Shown piece after piece: positions 42,167 to 52,062 of a DNA stretch of 64,000 bases (its first letter is position 1; the number at the start of each line of letters is the position of its first letter). The DNA is taken from assembly GCF_014873145.1 (NCBI RefSeq), contig NZ_JADBEK010000001.1:8060001-8124000 (forward strand). The letters run 5' to 3'. Position numbers and translations under genes: made by a program. The notes below the pieces were generated by a model. It had not been told where the DNA came from. It ran no database searches and was given only the letters and a program-made list of their open reading frames with translations. This DNA comes from Nonomuraea angiospora (GTDB lineage: Bacteria > Actinomycetota > Actinomycetes > Streptosporangiales > Streptosporangiaceae).

Positions 42167-43690
42167 ATGCTTACTCGCCGCCAATTCGGCGTGGGCGCGC
42201 TCTCCCTCGGCGCCCTGGCAGCACTGCCCGGCACGGCCCGCGCCGCGGCAGGCTACGACTACACCACGCGCGAGACGTTCGACCTGTTCGACAAGGTGTT
42301 CCACGAGAGCGGCAACGCCGGCCAGCCCACCGACACCAACGAGGCGGGCGGCCTCGGCTGGGGCGCCTCCTACGTGATGGCCGCCTACATCAGGATGTAC
42401 GAGGCCTACCACGCCACTGCCTACCTGGACCGGCTCATCCACAACGCCGACCTCGTGCTGGCCAACCGCGACTCCGAGCGCGGCGTCACCGACTACCGCG
42501 GCCTGTCGCTGCCCGCCTGGCGCAGCATCGTCTACAGCGCGGGCGGCGTGAGCCTGCTCGACGCGTCGGGGCAGCCGCTCCTGGAGGTGCGCAGCGCGCT
42601 CACGAACGTCAACGACGCGGTGGCAACGGTACGGGCGGGCACCTCGGACGGGCGGTTCACGCTCGAGGTGAGCAACCCCGTCAAGAGCAAGGTGTCCACC
42701 TTCACCGACCTGACGATGGACCCCGCCAGCCCGGACTACGCGGTGAAGCGGATCCTCGACGCCTACCCGTCGCCGACCATGGTGACGGCCAAGGACCTGC
42801 GCCGCTCGCCGGCGGGGGCGGCGACGCCGGCGCTCGGGACGTTCAAGCTGGCCGCCGCGCCGGTGATCTTCTCGGTGCACACCGGCATGATCACCTACCC
42901 GCTCGCGTCGTTCGTCCGGATCGTCCGCCGCGACCCGCGCCTCTTGCGTAACGCCCGCTACCGGGCCAAGGCCGCCGAATACCTCAAGGCGTGCCGGGAC
43001 GCCGCGGCCGTGCACGACCCCGAGTGGGTGGCCGACGGCTACTACATCTGGCCCAAGGGCATGCCCGTGCCCTACGACGGCGTCGAACAGCCGATCAACC
43101 AGAGCGTCGCCCTCGGCCAGACGTACGCGGAGCTGGCGGCGGCGACCCGCGACCCGTTCTACCGCGACCGCACCCGCCGGCTCGCCGCCACGTTCGCCCG
43201 CGACCTGCGGACCAACGACAAGGACGCCTACCACTGGCCGTACTGGCCCGGCTTCGGCAAGCTCTACAGCGGCTACACCAAGGCCGACGGCGTCTCCGAG
43301 TGGACCCCGTCCTACGGCACGCCGCCCAAGGGCGGGCAGCAGATCGAGGACCTCAGCCACGGCGGCATCGACGTCGAGTTCGCCGCCGCGGCGCACCGGT
43401 TCGGCCTCGCCTTCACCGACGCCGACATGGGCCGCTTCGCCCGCAGCTACACCAAGAACATGGCCACCACCGACAACGGCGTGGCGACGACGTTCCTGCG
43501 AGTGGACGGCACCGGCGGCCTGGCCGCCGCCGGGCAGTACCTCCAGGCGCCGCGCTACATGCCGGTGGCCCAGTGGGACCCGGCCCTGTTCACGCACGCG
43601 CTGGCGGTCTACGCCGACCACGCAGTCCAGTCGCAGTACGGCTCCACGCTGCTGTCGGTCGCCTACCTCAACTGGCAGGCCAACCGCTGA
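42167..43690 (+). CDS. Tat-exported toroid-fold protein, putative polysaccharide-degrading enzyme
   Basis: A 507-residue protein with a twin-arginine signal (LTRRQFGVGALSLGAL, cleavage near ARA-AA at about 27). The mature part shows repeated helical segments of an alpha/alpha toroid (YVMAAYIRMYEAYHATAYLDRL, NQSVALGQTYAELAAAT, HGGIDVEFAAAAHRFG) interrupted by a beta-rich insertion (about 115-190). This suggests a lyase, epimerase or unsaturated-glycan hydrolase, but I cannot assign a CAZy family. It follows the permeases by 31 nt and would act outside the cell ahead of the importer. Confidence 0.65.
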   Translation: MLTRRQFGVGALSLGALAALPGTARAAAGYDYTTRETFDLFDKVFHESGNAGQPTDTNEAGGLGWGASYVMAAYIRMYEAYHATAYLDRLIHNADLVLANRDSERGVTDYRGLSLPAWRSIVYSAGGVSLLDASGQPLLEVRSALTNVNDAVATVRAGTSDGRFTLEVSNPVKSKVSTFTDLTMDPASPDYAVKRILDAYPSPTMVTAKDLRRSPAGAATPALGTFKLAAAPVIFSVHTGMITYPLASFVRIVRRDPRLLRNARYRAKAAEYLKACRDAAAVHDPEWVADGYYIWPKGMPVPYDGVEQPINQSVALGQTYAELAAATRDPFYRDRTRRLAATFARDLRTNDKDAYHWPYWPGFGKLYSGYTKADGVSEWTPSYGTPPKGGQQIEDLSHGGIDVEFAAAAHRFGLAFTDADMGRFARSYTKNMATTDNGVATTFLRVDGTGGLAAAGQYLQAPRYMPVAQWDPALFTHALAVYADHAVQSQYGSTLLSVAYLNWQANR

Positions 43691-44749
43691 TCAGCCGCGG
43701 AAGGCAGCGGCGGCGGTGAGGAACGCGTCGTTCGCCTCGGGGGAGCCGATGGACACCCGCGCGCCCTCCCCGGCGAACGGCCGCACCGCCACCCCCTCCA
43801 CGGCGCAGGCGGCCGCGAAGTCGAGGGTGCGCTCGCCGAGCCTGAGCCAGACGAAGTTGGCCTCGGTGGGCGGCACCGTCCAGCCCTGGGCGATCAGCGC
43901 CTCGCGGACCCTCGTACGCTCCTTGACCACGTGCTCGACCCGCTCCAGCAGCTCGTCCTCGGCCTTGAGCGAGGCGATGGCCGCGACCTGGGCGAGGTGG
44001 TTGACCGCGAACGGGATGATCGTCTTGCGGATCGCCGTCGCCACCGGCTCGTGCGCGACCAGGTAGCCGACCCGCAGGCCCGCCAGCCCGTACGCCTTGG
44101 AGAACGTGCGCAGCACGCAGACGTTCGGCCGGTCGCGGTAGAGGGTGAGGCCGTCGGGGACGTCCTCGTCGCGCACGTACTCGCGGTAGGCCTCGTCCAG
44201 CACCACCAGCACGTGCTCGGGCACCCGGTCCAGGAACGCTTCCAGCGCCCCCCGGCGGATCGAGGTGCCGGTCGGGTTGTTCGGGTTGCACACGAACACC
44301 ATGCGCGTGCGCTCGTTGATCGCCTCCGCCATGGCGTCCAGGTCGTGGTCCTCCCCCGCCAGCGGCACCATGACCGACTTCACGCCGGCGAGGTCGGCCA
44401 GCAGCGGGTACGCCTCGAACGACCGCCACGCGTAGACGACCTCGACCCCGGGCTCCCCGATCGACTCGAACAGCTGCTGCGCCACCGTGACCGACCCCGC
44501 GCCGAGCGCGATGTTGTCGGCCGGCACCCCGAACCGCTCCGCGATGGCCTCCGTCAGCCCGACGGCGCCGGGGTCGGGGTAGCGGTTGATCTGCCGCGCC
44601 CCCTCGGCGATCGCCTCGACCACGGACGGCAGCGGGTCGTACGGGGATTCGTTGGAGGACAGCTTGTACGACCGGCCGTCGGGGGCCGCTACGACCTTGC
44701 CCGGCTTGTAGGCGGCCATGGTGTCCAGGATGTGGCGGAAACGAGGCAT
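43691..44749 (-). CDS. Histidinol-phosphate/aromatic aminotransferase-like enzyme
   Basis: A 352-residue class I/II PLP aminotransferase: [28 protein letters not shown], and the PLP lysine in [15 protein letters not shown], with C-terminal NFVWLRLG. It resembles HisC and actinobacterial PatA/aromatic transaminases; there is no his operon here, so an aromatic amino-acid role is equally likely. A TATGGT hexamer ends six bases before the ATG. Confidence 0.85.
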   Translation of the reverse strand: MPRFRHILDTMAAYKPGKVVAAPDGRSYKLSSNESPYDPLPSVVEAIAEGARQINRYPDPGAVGLTEAIAERFGVPADNIALGAGSVTVAQQLFESIGEPGVEVVYAWRSFEAYPLLADLAGVKSVMVPLAGEDHDLDAMAEAINERTRMVFVCNPNNPTGTSIRRGALEAFLDRVPEHVLVVLDEAYREYVRDEDVPDGLTLYRDRPNVCVLRTFSKAYGLAGLRVGYLVAHEPVATAIRKTIIPFAVNHLAQVAAIASLKAEDELLERVEHVVKERTRVREALIAQGWTVPPTEANFVWLRLGERTLDFAAACAVEGVAVRPFAGEGARVSIGSPEANDAFLTAAAAFRG

Positions 44750-44755
44750 ACCCCA

Positions 44756-44761
44756 ACCATA
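44756..44761 (-). promoter_or_regulatory. -10 hexamer for a leaderless aminotransferase transcript
   Basis: On the minus strand TATGGT ends six bases before the ATG at 44749. It lies between that ATG and the purA terminator hairpin. Confidence 0.45.
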
Positions 44762-44796
44762 TGAGGCCAGGCAGGCCGAGGCATCACCCGCCTCGC

Positions 44797-44820
44797 GGGG
44801 CGCCGGGGGTCCGGCGCCCC
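44797..44820 (-). terminator. Perfect 10-bp hairpin after purA
   Basis: GGGGCGCCGG and CCGGCGCCCC surround a 4-nt loop, 9 nt beyond the purA stop. No T-run follows, as in many actinobacterial terminators. Confidence 0.7.
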
Positions 44821-44829
44821 TGGGCGCGC

Positions 44830-46113
44830 TCAGACGAGCGAGCGCACCACCACGGTCTGGTCGCGGCCGGGGCCCACGCCGATGGCCGAGATCGGGGCGC
44901 CGCTCATCTCCTCCAGCGCCCGCACGTACGCCTGCGCGTTCGGCGGCAGGTCGTCGAACGACTTCGCGCTCGTGATGTCCTCCTGCCACCCCGGCAGCTC
45001 TTCGTAGACCGGCACGGCGTGGTGGAAGTCCGTCTGCGTCATCGGGATCTCGTCGTGCCGCACCCCGTCCACGTCGTACGCGACGCACACCGGGATCCGC
45101 TCCAGGCCCGACAGCACGTCCAGCTTGGTGAGGAAGTAGTCGGTGATGCCGTTGATCCTGGTCGCGTAGCGGGCGATGACCGCGTCGAACCAGCCGCAGC
45201 GCCGGTTGCGGCCCGTGGTGACGCCGTACTCGCCGCCCGTCTGGCGCAGCCACTCGCCGACCTCGTCGGTGAGCTCGGTCGGGAAGGGGCCGGAGCCGAC
45301 CCGGGTCGTGTACGCCTTGAGGATGCCGATGATCTTGGTGAGGCGGTTCGGCGGGATCCCGGCCCCGGCGCAGGCGCCCCCGGAGGTCGGCGAGGAGGAC
45401 GTGACGAAGGGGTAGGTGCCGTGGTCGATGTCCAGCAGCGTGCCCTGGCCGCCCTCCAGCAGCACGAACTTGCCCTCGTCCAGCGCCTTGGAGAGCACCA
45501 GCGAGGTGTCGGCGATGTGCGGCTTGAGGCGCTCGGCGTAGGCGAGGTACTCCTCCAGGACCGCCGCGGGCTCGATGCCGCGCCGGTTGTAGACCTTGGT
45601 CAGCACCTGGTTCTTCTCGCCCAGCGCGACCTCGATCTTCTTGGCCAGGATGCCGGGGTCGAGCAGGTCCTGGACGCGCACGCCCATGCGGGCGATCTTG
45701 TCGCCGTACGCCGGCCCGATGCCGCGGCCCGTGGTGCCGATCCTGGCCTTGCCGAGGTAGCGCTCGGTGACCTTGTCCAGGGCCTTGTGGTGCGGCATGA
45801 TCAGGTGCGCGTTCGAGGAGATCAGCAGGCGCTCGGCGGAGATGCCGCGCGCGGCGAGCCCGTCGATCTCGCTCAGCAGCACGCCGGGGTCGATGACCAC
45901 GCCGTTGCCGATCACGGGGACCACGTCGGGCGACAGGATTCCCGTCGGTAGAAGGTGCAACGCGTATTTCTGGTCCCCGATGACCACGGTGTGTCCCGCG
46001 TTGTTGCCACCCTGATAGCGGACGACGTAGTCGACGTCGCCACCGAGCAGGTCGGTGGCCTTGCCCTTGCCCTCATCGCCCCACTGGGCGCCTACGAGAA
46101 CGGCAGCCGGCAT
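44830..46113 (-). CDS. purA: Adenylosuccinate synthetase
   Basis: A 427-residue GTP-dependent enzyme joining IMP and aspartate on the way to AMP. The P-loop-like QWGDEGKGK lies at about 8-16, followed by [43 protein letters not shown] and the C-terminal [13 protein letters not shown]. It is monocistronic between two terminator-like hairpins. Confidence 0.97.
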   Translation of the reverse strand: MPAAVLVGAQWGDEGKGKATDLLGGDVDYVVRYQGGNNAGHTVVIGDQKYALHLLPTGILSPDVVPVIGNGVVIDPGVLLSEIDGLAARGISAERLLISSNAHLIMPHHKALDKVTERYLGKARIGTTGRGIGPAYGDKIARMGVRVQDLLDPGILAKKIEVALGEKNQVLTKVYNRRGIEPAAVLEEYLAYAERLKPHIADTSLVLSKALDEGKFVLLEGGQGTLLDIDHGTYPFVTSSSPTSGGACAGAGIPPNRLTKIIGILKAYTTRVGSGPFPTELTDEVGEWLRQTGGEYGVTTGRNRRCGWFDAVIARYATRINGITDYFLTKLDVLSGLERIPVCVAYDVDGVRHDEIPMTQTDFHHAVPVYEELPGWQEDITSAKSFDDLPPNAQAYVRALEEMSGAPISAIGVGPGRDQTVVVRSLV

Positions 46114-46132
46114 GGTTCAGTCTCCCGTGCAC

Positions 46133-46166
46133 AAAACGAAAACCCCTGGCGCAAGCGCGACAGGGG
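46133..46166 (-). terminator. Rho-independent terminator of the DUF3151 gene
   Basis: On the minus strand CCCCTG-TC-GCGC-TT-GCGC-CAGGGG is followed by TTTTCGTTTT. It is the only hairpin in the window with a proper T-run. It separates the DUF3151 gene from purA. Confidence 0.75.
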
Positions 46167-46220
46167 CTCTTGCGTAGAGAGACTACCCGAACGTGCCTAT
46201 TCGTCCCAAGACAGCGAGCA

Positions 46221-46631
46221 CTAACCCTTGGTGAGCGCCTCGTAGCCCGTCTCGGTGCTGTCCTTGAGGAACTGTATGCATCGTTCGGCCTCGTCCTTCT
46301 CGCCGATCGCCTGGGCGGCCCTGGACAGGGCGTACAGGCAGCGCAGGAAGCCCCGGTTGGGCTCGTGCTCCCAGGGGATGGGCCCGTGTCCCTTCCAGCC
46401 GTTGCGCCGCAGCGCGTCGAGCCCGCGATGGTAGCCCGTGCGGGCGAAGGCGTAGGAAGTGACGGCGTGCCCTTGTGCGAAGTACTCTTCCGCGAGCGTT
46501 GCCCAGGCCGCCGGGAAGGCGGGGAAACGGGCGGCCACGTCCGCGGCCTTGGCTCCGGATTCGAGCGCCTCCCTGGCCTCGGGCAGATCCGGCAGTTGAG
46601 TCGGGGGCGGCCCGGCGAGAAGGTTATCCAT
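46221..46631 (-). CDS. DUF3151-family protein
   Basis: A 136-residue soluble protein widespread in actinobacteria and without known function. The helical TPR-like pattern is seen in FPAFPAAWATLAEEYFAQG, YAFARTGYHRGLDALRRNGW and GFLRCLYALSRAA. ATG 46631 is chosen; it lies seven bases after a TATGAC hexamer, and the in-frame ATG at 46643 overlaps that element. It is commonly found next to the FBP aldolase gene, as here. Confidence 0.82.
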   Translation of the reverse strand: MDNLLAGPPPTQLPDLPEAREALESGAKAADVAARFPAFPAAWATLAEEYFAQGHAVTSYAFARTGYHRGLDALRRNGWKGHGPIPWEHEPNRGFLRCLYALSRAAQAIGEKDEAERCIQFLKDSTETGYEALTKG

Positions 46632-46665
46632 AGGACAAGTCATACCCGCCGGGCCCCGAAACTGG

Positions 46666-47688
<1,023 letters not shown>

Positions 47689-47784
47689 GATTCATCTCCC
47701 TGAGAAGTAACGGCTTCGCGCAGGCCCAGTATCCCGACTCACTACCCCGTGTGGTAGACACAACGCGTTTGTCGCCTCTACAGG

Positions 47785-47790
47785 TAGGCT
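47785..47790 (+). promoter_or_regulatory. -10 hexamer for a leaderless DedA transcript
   Basis: TAGGCT ends six bases before the GTG at 47797, with no ribosome site. Confidence 0.45.
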
Positions 47791-47796
47791 CTCGGC

Positions 47797-48504
47797 GTGG
47801 ACTGGCTCTGGAATCTCCTCGACCCGACGTGGTGGCTGACCGTGTTGGGGGCTTTCGCGACGATCGGCGTTCTCGCCATCATCTTCGCCGAAACGGGCTT
47901 GCTGCTCGGGTTCTTCCTCCCCGGCGACTCGCTGCTGGTGGCCGCGGGGATTTTCAGCTCGGCCTCGGTGGCCGCGGGAATGAACATCGAGCCGCTCTCC
48001 TTTCCCGTCCTGTTGATCGGCACGCCCCTGTGCGCCATTGCCGGCGCCCAACTCGGGCATTTCCTGGGGGCCAGGTTCGGTCGCAGGCTCTTCGACAAAC
48101 CTGATTCGCGCTTGTTCAAGAGGGAGCACGTCGTCAGGGCCGAGGAGTTCTTCCAGAAGTTCGGTCCGGCCAGGGCGGTGATCCTGGCCAGGTTCGTGCC
48201 GATCGTGCGCACGTTCATGAATCCCGTCGCGGGCGTGCTGGAGATGCCGGCCAAGCGTTTCTTCCTGTGGAACGTCGTCGGCGGCGTCGTCTGGGTCGAG
48301 GGCCTGCTGCTGCTCGGTCACTTCCTCGGCAGCAAGGTCGACCCCAAGCAGATCGACAGGTACATCCTGCCGGGCGTCTTCGTCATCGTGTTCATCTCGC
48401 TGATCCCGATCATCGTCGAGGTGATCAAGAAGCGCAGGGAGCACAAGAACCTTCCCGAGCCCAACGGCAAACACCACCGCGTGCCGACCGACAGCCAGTT
48501 CTGA
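47797..48504 (+). CDS. DedA-family membrane protein
   Basis: A 235-residue polytopic protein of the DedA/SNARE-associated family, implicated in lipid-carrier or lipid flipping and membrane homeostasis. Characteristic stretches are AETGLLLGFFLPGDSLLVAAG, GAQLGHFLGARFG, and the re-entrant ARFVPIVRTFMNPVAG with its conserved Arg. The C-terminal tail is basic and cytoplasmic. It is divergent from fbaA across 108 nt. Confidence 0.92.
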   Translation: MDWLWNLLDPTWWLTVLGAFATIGVLAIIFAETGLLLGFFLPGDSLLVAAGIFSSASVAAGMNIEPLSFPVLLIGTPLCAIAGAQLGHFLGARFGRRLFDKPDSRLFKREHVVRAEEFFQKFGPARAVILARFVPIVRTFMNPVAGVLEMPAKRFFLWNVVGGVVWVEGLLLLGHFLGSKVDPKQIDRYILPGVFVIVFISLIPIIVEVIKKRREHKNLPEPNGKHHRVPTDSQF

Positions 48505-48529
48505 GCCGAAACCCGGGGGTTACCCGGGG

Positions 48530-48535
48530 TACGCT
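48530..48535 (+). promoter_or_regulatory. -10 hexamer for the small membrane protein gene
   Basis: TACGCT ends six bases before the GTG at 48542. Confidence 0.4.
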
Positions 48536-48541
48536 CCCCCT

Positions 48542-48976
48542 GTGGGACGCCACAGGTCAGATCCGATGGGCGTCGCCCGCTTGGCGCTCGCCGTCCTCGC
48601 CGCGGGCGCCGTGGTGACGCTGCTGGTCATCGGCGGCCGCGCGCTGTTCGGCTCGTTCGGCGCGACGCCGCCCGAACGCGAGCGCGCCTCGGCCGTCACG
48701 CCCGGCCCCGCCGCGGAGACCACCGCGCGGGTGCCGACCGTGCACATCGAGTGCGTGGCCGACACCTGCCCCATCGTCACCGTACGCGTGCCGGGCGGCG
48801 ACGTGCTGCAGTATCGCGAGATGAGCCGGGGCGAGGAGGTCAGCTACTACGAGCCGGAGCTCGACGTCGTGCTCAGCGACGCGGGCACCGTCCGCGTCAC
48901 CGAGAACGGCAAGCCGCGCGAGCAGGGGAAGGCCGGCGCGCGCGAGGCGTTCACCGCCAAGGCGTCCGGCGCCTGA
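48542..48976 (+). CDS. Small single-span membrane protein of unknown function
   Basis: A 144-residue protein with one membrane helix (about 11-32), a Pro/Ala/Thr linker and a C-terminal beta-rich domain (about 60-135; VHIECVADTCPIVTVRVPGGDVLQ, then YYEPELDVVLSDAGTVRVTENG). The domain resembles the SH3-like/DUF4115-type ectodomain of RodZ-like proteins in outline only. Two cysteines could form a disulfide outside the membrane. It lies 37 nt after the DedA gene. Confidence 0.6.
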   Translation: MGRHRSDPMGVARLALAVLAAGAVVTLLVIGGRALFGSFGATPPERERASAVTPGPAAETTARVPTVHIECVADTCPIVTVRVPGGDVLQYREMSRGEEVSYYEPELDVVLSDAGTVRVTENGKPREQGKAGAREAFTAKASGA

Positions 48977-48998
48977 CGACGGCGGTGTCCCGAGAGTC

Positions 48999-49532
48999 TC
49001 AGAGCCCGAGGTCGTCGAGGGTGAAGACCGAGCGGTACTCCAGGCCCTCGCCGGTGATGCGCTCCCGCGCGCCCCGGTCGACGATCGTGGCCACGGCCAC
49101 CACCTCGGCCCCCGCCTCGCGCAGCGCCTCCACGGCCGTCAGCGGCGAGGAGCCCGTCGTGGAGGTGTCCTCGACGGCCAGCACCCGCCGCCCCTTCACC
49201 TCGGGCCCCTCGATCCGGCGCTGCATGCCGTGCTGCTTCTGCGCCTTGCGCACCACGAACGCGTCGAGCGTGCGCCCGCGCGCCGCCGCCGCGTGCAGCA
49301 TCGCGCCCGCGACCGGGTCGGCCCCCAGCGTGAGCCCGCCCACCGCGTCGAACTCCAGGTCGGCCGTCAGGTCGAGCATCACCCGGCCGACGAGCGGCGC
49401 GGCCACGCCGTCGAGGGTGATGCGGCGCAGGTCGAGGTAGAAGTCGGCCTCCATGCCGGAGGAGAGGGTGACCTTGCCGTGGACGACGGCCTTGCTCTTG
49501 ATCTCGGCCAGCAGGTTGTCGCGATCCGTCAT
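48999..49532 (-). CDS. pyrE: Orotate phosphoribosyltransferase
   Basis: A 177-residue type I PRTase converting orotate and PRPP to OMP. The PRPP motif VLAVEDTSTTGSS is clear, as are SSGMEADFYLDLR and GGLTLGADPVAGA. The ATG lies seven bases after a TAAGCT hexamer. It is convergent with the small membrane protein gene and divergent from the sigma-factor fusion. Other pyr genes are not in the window. Confidence 0.93.
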   Translation of the reverse strand: MTDRDNLLAEIKSKAVVHGKVTLSSGMEADFYLDLRRITLDGVAAPLVGRVMLDLTADLEFDAVGGLTLGADPVAGAMLHAAAARGRTLDAFVVRKAQKQHGMQRRIEGPEVKGRRVLAVEDTSTTGSSPLTAVEALREAGAEVVAVATIVDRGARERITGEGLEYRSVFTLDDLGL

Positions 49533-49539
49533 GCGCCCA

Positions 49540-49545
49540 AGCTTA
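49540..49545 (-). promoter_or_regulatory. -10 hexamer for a leaderless pyrE transcript
   Basis: On the minus strand TAAGCT ends seven bases before the ATG at 49532, identical to the arrangement at the GNAT gene. Confidence 0.5.
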
Positions 49546-49581
49546 TGGCTCCGGCCGCGGGACCCGTCGCGGCGGCCTCAA

Positions 49582-49594
49582 ACCTTCCGAAGGT
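49582..49594. promoter_or_regulatory. 13-bp palindrome between pyrE and the sigma-factor fusion
   Basis: ACCTTC-C-GAAGGT is a perfect palindrome with a single central base, 81 bp upstream of the sigma-factor start. It may be an operator for either gene. Confidence 0.4.
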
Positions 49595-49674
49595 AAAGGC
49601 GCGGGCGCGGTTTAGTGCCGACGGGGAGTGCGGAATGAATGCGCGAGACAACCCCGTGTAATCGAGAGGTCACT

Positions 49675-52062
49675 ATGGGTGTCGGAACTCCGCAAAGCGA
49701 CGCAGAGCTTCTCCAGCAGGTGAGAGCGGGCAACGCCGCCGCCTACGGAAAGCTCTACGAGCGCCACGTCGCGGCCGCCCGCGCGCTGGCCAGGCAGCTC
49801 GTCAGGCGCACCGAGGTCGAGGACGTGGTCGCGGAGTCGTTCACGAAGATCCTCGGCCTGGTCGGCAGGGGCGGCGGCCCCGAGTCCGGCTTCCGTACCT
49901 ATCTGCTGACCGTGGTGCGGCGCACGGTTCACGACCGCTCCAGGATCGAGAGCCACCAGGTGACCACGGGCGAGATCGAGGAGTACGACCCGGGGGTGCC
50001 GTTCGTCGATCCGGCGCTCGTGGGGCTCGAGAAGTCGCTGATCGCCAAGGCGTTCCTGTCGCTGCCCGAGCGGTGGCGGGCGGTGCTCTGGCACACCGAG
50101 GTCGAAAGGTGCAGGCCGGCCGAGGTGGCGCCGCTGCTGGGCCTGTCGCCCAACGGCGCGGCGGCGCTGGCGTACCGGGCGAGGGAGGGGCTGCGGCAGG
50201 CGTACCTGCAGATCCACCTGGGCTCGCCGCCCAAGCACGACTGCCGGCCCGTCCTCGGCAAGATGGGCGCGTACGTCCGCGACGGGCTGACCAGGCGCGA
50301 CGCCAAGGAGGTCGACGAGCATGTGGGCGCCTGCGAGGAGTGCAACGGGGTCCTGCTGGAGCTGACCGACGTCAACCGCGGGCTGCGCGTCATGGTCGGC
50401 CCGCTGGTCGCGGGGCCGATCTTCGGCGGGTACGCAGCGACGCTGGCGAAGTCGGCCGCGGGCGGCCGCGGGGCGAGCGGGCTGCTGCGAAGGTTCGGCG
50501 GCGGCGGCGCGGGCGGGCTGCTGCGGAGGTTCGGCCGGCTGTGGCGGGGGCCCAGGCGCCAGCAGGCCGCGATGGCCGGCAGCATGGCCGTCACGGTGGC
50601 CGTGGCGGCCGGGCTGCTGCTGTTCACCGACGAGAAGCCGATCTCGAGGCCCACCGCCGCCGTGCCGGTCGCGGGGCCGCCGCCGTTCGCGGGCGAGCCG
50701 ATGCCGGCGCCCGTGCCCGTGCCCTTGCAGAGCGAGGAGCCCGCGCGGGTCCGGCCGCCGGCCAGGAGCCCGGCCAAGATCAAGGAGCCGGGCAAGGCGC
50801 GGCTGCGTGCCACCGTCGAGGCGCTGGGGTCGCTCGTACGAGCCCGGCCCGGCATCGTCGGCCTGCGCCTGCGCAACTACGGCGAGGCGCCCAGCGAGGA
50901 GCTGACGGCGCTCGTGGACCTGCCCTCCGGCGTGACGCTCGTCCCGCCCGCCCGGCACGACGACCACGACACCGTGCGCGCCGCGGACGGGTGGGCGTGC
51001 CGCCCCTCGGGGCACGACGCGCGGTGCGCCAGGGCGCCCCTGGCGGCGGGGCAGGGCACGGCGCTGTTCCTGCGGGTACGCGTGGCGGCGCAGGCGCCGC
51101 AGGGCGCGGGCCCGGCCGTCCGGGTCGACTCGGGCCCGCTGCGCGTCACGGCGCAGGCGGAGGACGGCGTACGGACGACCGGGGCGCCCGCCAGGTTCGC
51201 CACCGACGGGAAGGTGGCCGTCAGGGCGATCGGCAACTCGCTGCTGACCTGCCCCGAGACGGGGTCGGGTTGCGCGGAGGCCAGGTCGCGCCAGCGCGGC
51301 CAGCGCGACAACGACCTCTGGCCGATGACCGCGCTCGACCAGGACGACAGCTCCGGCACCGGCGCGTCCAGCGGGGCCGAGCTGAGCCTGCCCAAGGGGA
51401 GCAAGGTCGTGTGGGCCGGCCTCTACTGGTCCGCGAGCGCGACGACGGCCGGGCCCATCAAGGTCAGGCCTCCGGGGCGGCGCCAGTACACGCTGGTCAA
51501 ACCCGACGACGTGGCGCTCCGCGAGCTGCCGTCGGGGCCCGTCTACCAGGCGTACGCCGACGTCAGCGAGCTGGCCGCCGCCTCGCAGCGGAACGGAACG
51601 TGGTGGGCGGCCGACATGCCCATGGAAGAAGGGGTGTCCCGGCACGCCGGATGGAGCCTGGTGCTGATCGTCACGGATCCCGCGGAGCCGTACAGCCAGG
51701 CCATGGTCCTCGACGCGGCCACCGTGGTCGGCGGGCCGGCGCGGCGGGTGCGCATCCCGCTCGGCGGGCTGAGCCCGGCCGCCTCGCCCGCCAGGGTCGA
51801 GCTGGTGACGTGGGAGGGGGACGCCGACCTCAAGGGCGACAAGGTCTCGCTCGGGTCCGGCGCGATCGCCCCCGAGGGCGGCGATCGGGACGCCTCCAAC
51901 GTCTTCGACGAATCCTCGACCGGCGCGGCGGAGATGACGTTCGGCGTCGACGTCGACACGGTCGGGGCCGAACTCGGGGCGGATCCGGGGCTGACGATCG
52001 CGACGGACAAGGACGTCGTGCTGTTCGGGGTGGCCGCGTTGAGCGTCCGCGCACGATCATGA
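49675..52062 (+). CDS. ECF-type sigma factor fused to anti-sigma, membrane helix and extracellular domain
   Basis: A 795-residue protein. Residues about 10-90 are sigma region 2 (AYGKLYERHVAAARAL, EDVVAESFTKIL) and 120-180 region 4 (SLPERWRAVLWHTEVE, then APLLGLSPNGAAALAYRAREGL). Residues 216-223 give the zinc anti-sigma motif H-x3-C-x2-C. One membrane helix lies at about 299-318. A Pro-rich linker leads to a ~450-residue outer part with two beta-rich regions (VGLRLRNYGEAPSEELTALV; VVWAGLYWSASATTAG, TFGVDVDTVG). So DNA-binding, inhibition, transmembrane signalling and external sensing are in one chain; activation would need regulated proteolysis or a conformational change. GAGAGGT precedes the ATG. 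It starts divergently from pyrE. Confidence 0.85.
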   Translation: MGVGTPQSDAELLQQVRAGNAAAYGKLYERHVAAARALARQLVRRTEVEDVVAESFTKILGLVGRGGGPESGFRTYLLTVVRRTVHDRSRIESHQVTTGEIEEYDPGVPFVDPALVGLEKSLIAKAFLSLPERWRAVLWHTEVERCRPAEVAPLLGLSPNGAAALAYRAREGLRQAYLQIHLGSPPKHDCRPVLGKMGAYVRDGLTRRDAKEVDEHVGACEECNGVLLELTDVNRGLRVMVGPLVAGPIFGGYAATLAKSAAGGRGASGLLRRFGGGGAGGLLRRFGRLWRGPRRQQAAMAGSMAVTVAVAAGLLLFTDEKPISRPTAAVPVAGPPPFAGEPMPAPVPVPLQSEEPARVRPPARSPAKIKEPGKARLRATVEALGSLVRARPGIVGLRLRNYGEAPSEELTALVDLPSGVTLVPPARHDDHDTVRAADGWACRPSGHDARCARAPLAAGQGTALFLRVRVAAQAPQGAGPAVRVDSGPLRVTAQAEDGVRTTGAPARFATDGKVAVRAIGNSLLTCPETGSGCAEARSRQRGQRDNDLWPMTALDQDDSSGTGASSGAELSLPKGSKVVWAGLYWSASATTAGPIKVRPPGRRQYTLVKPDDVALRELPSGPVYQAYADVSELAAASQRNGTWWAADMPMEEGVSRHAGWSLVLIVTDPAEPYSQAMVLDAATVVGGPARRVRIPLGGLSPAASPARVELVTWEGDADLKGDKVSLGSGAIAPEGGDRDASNVFDESSTGAAEMTFGVDVDTVGAELGADPGLTIATDKDVVLFGVAALSVRARS

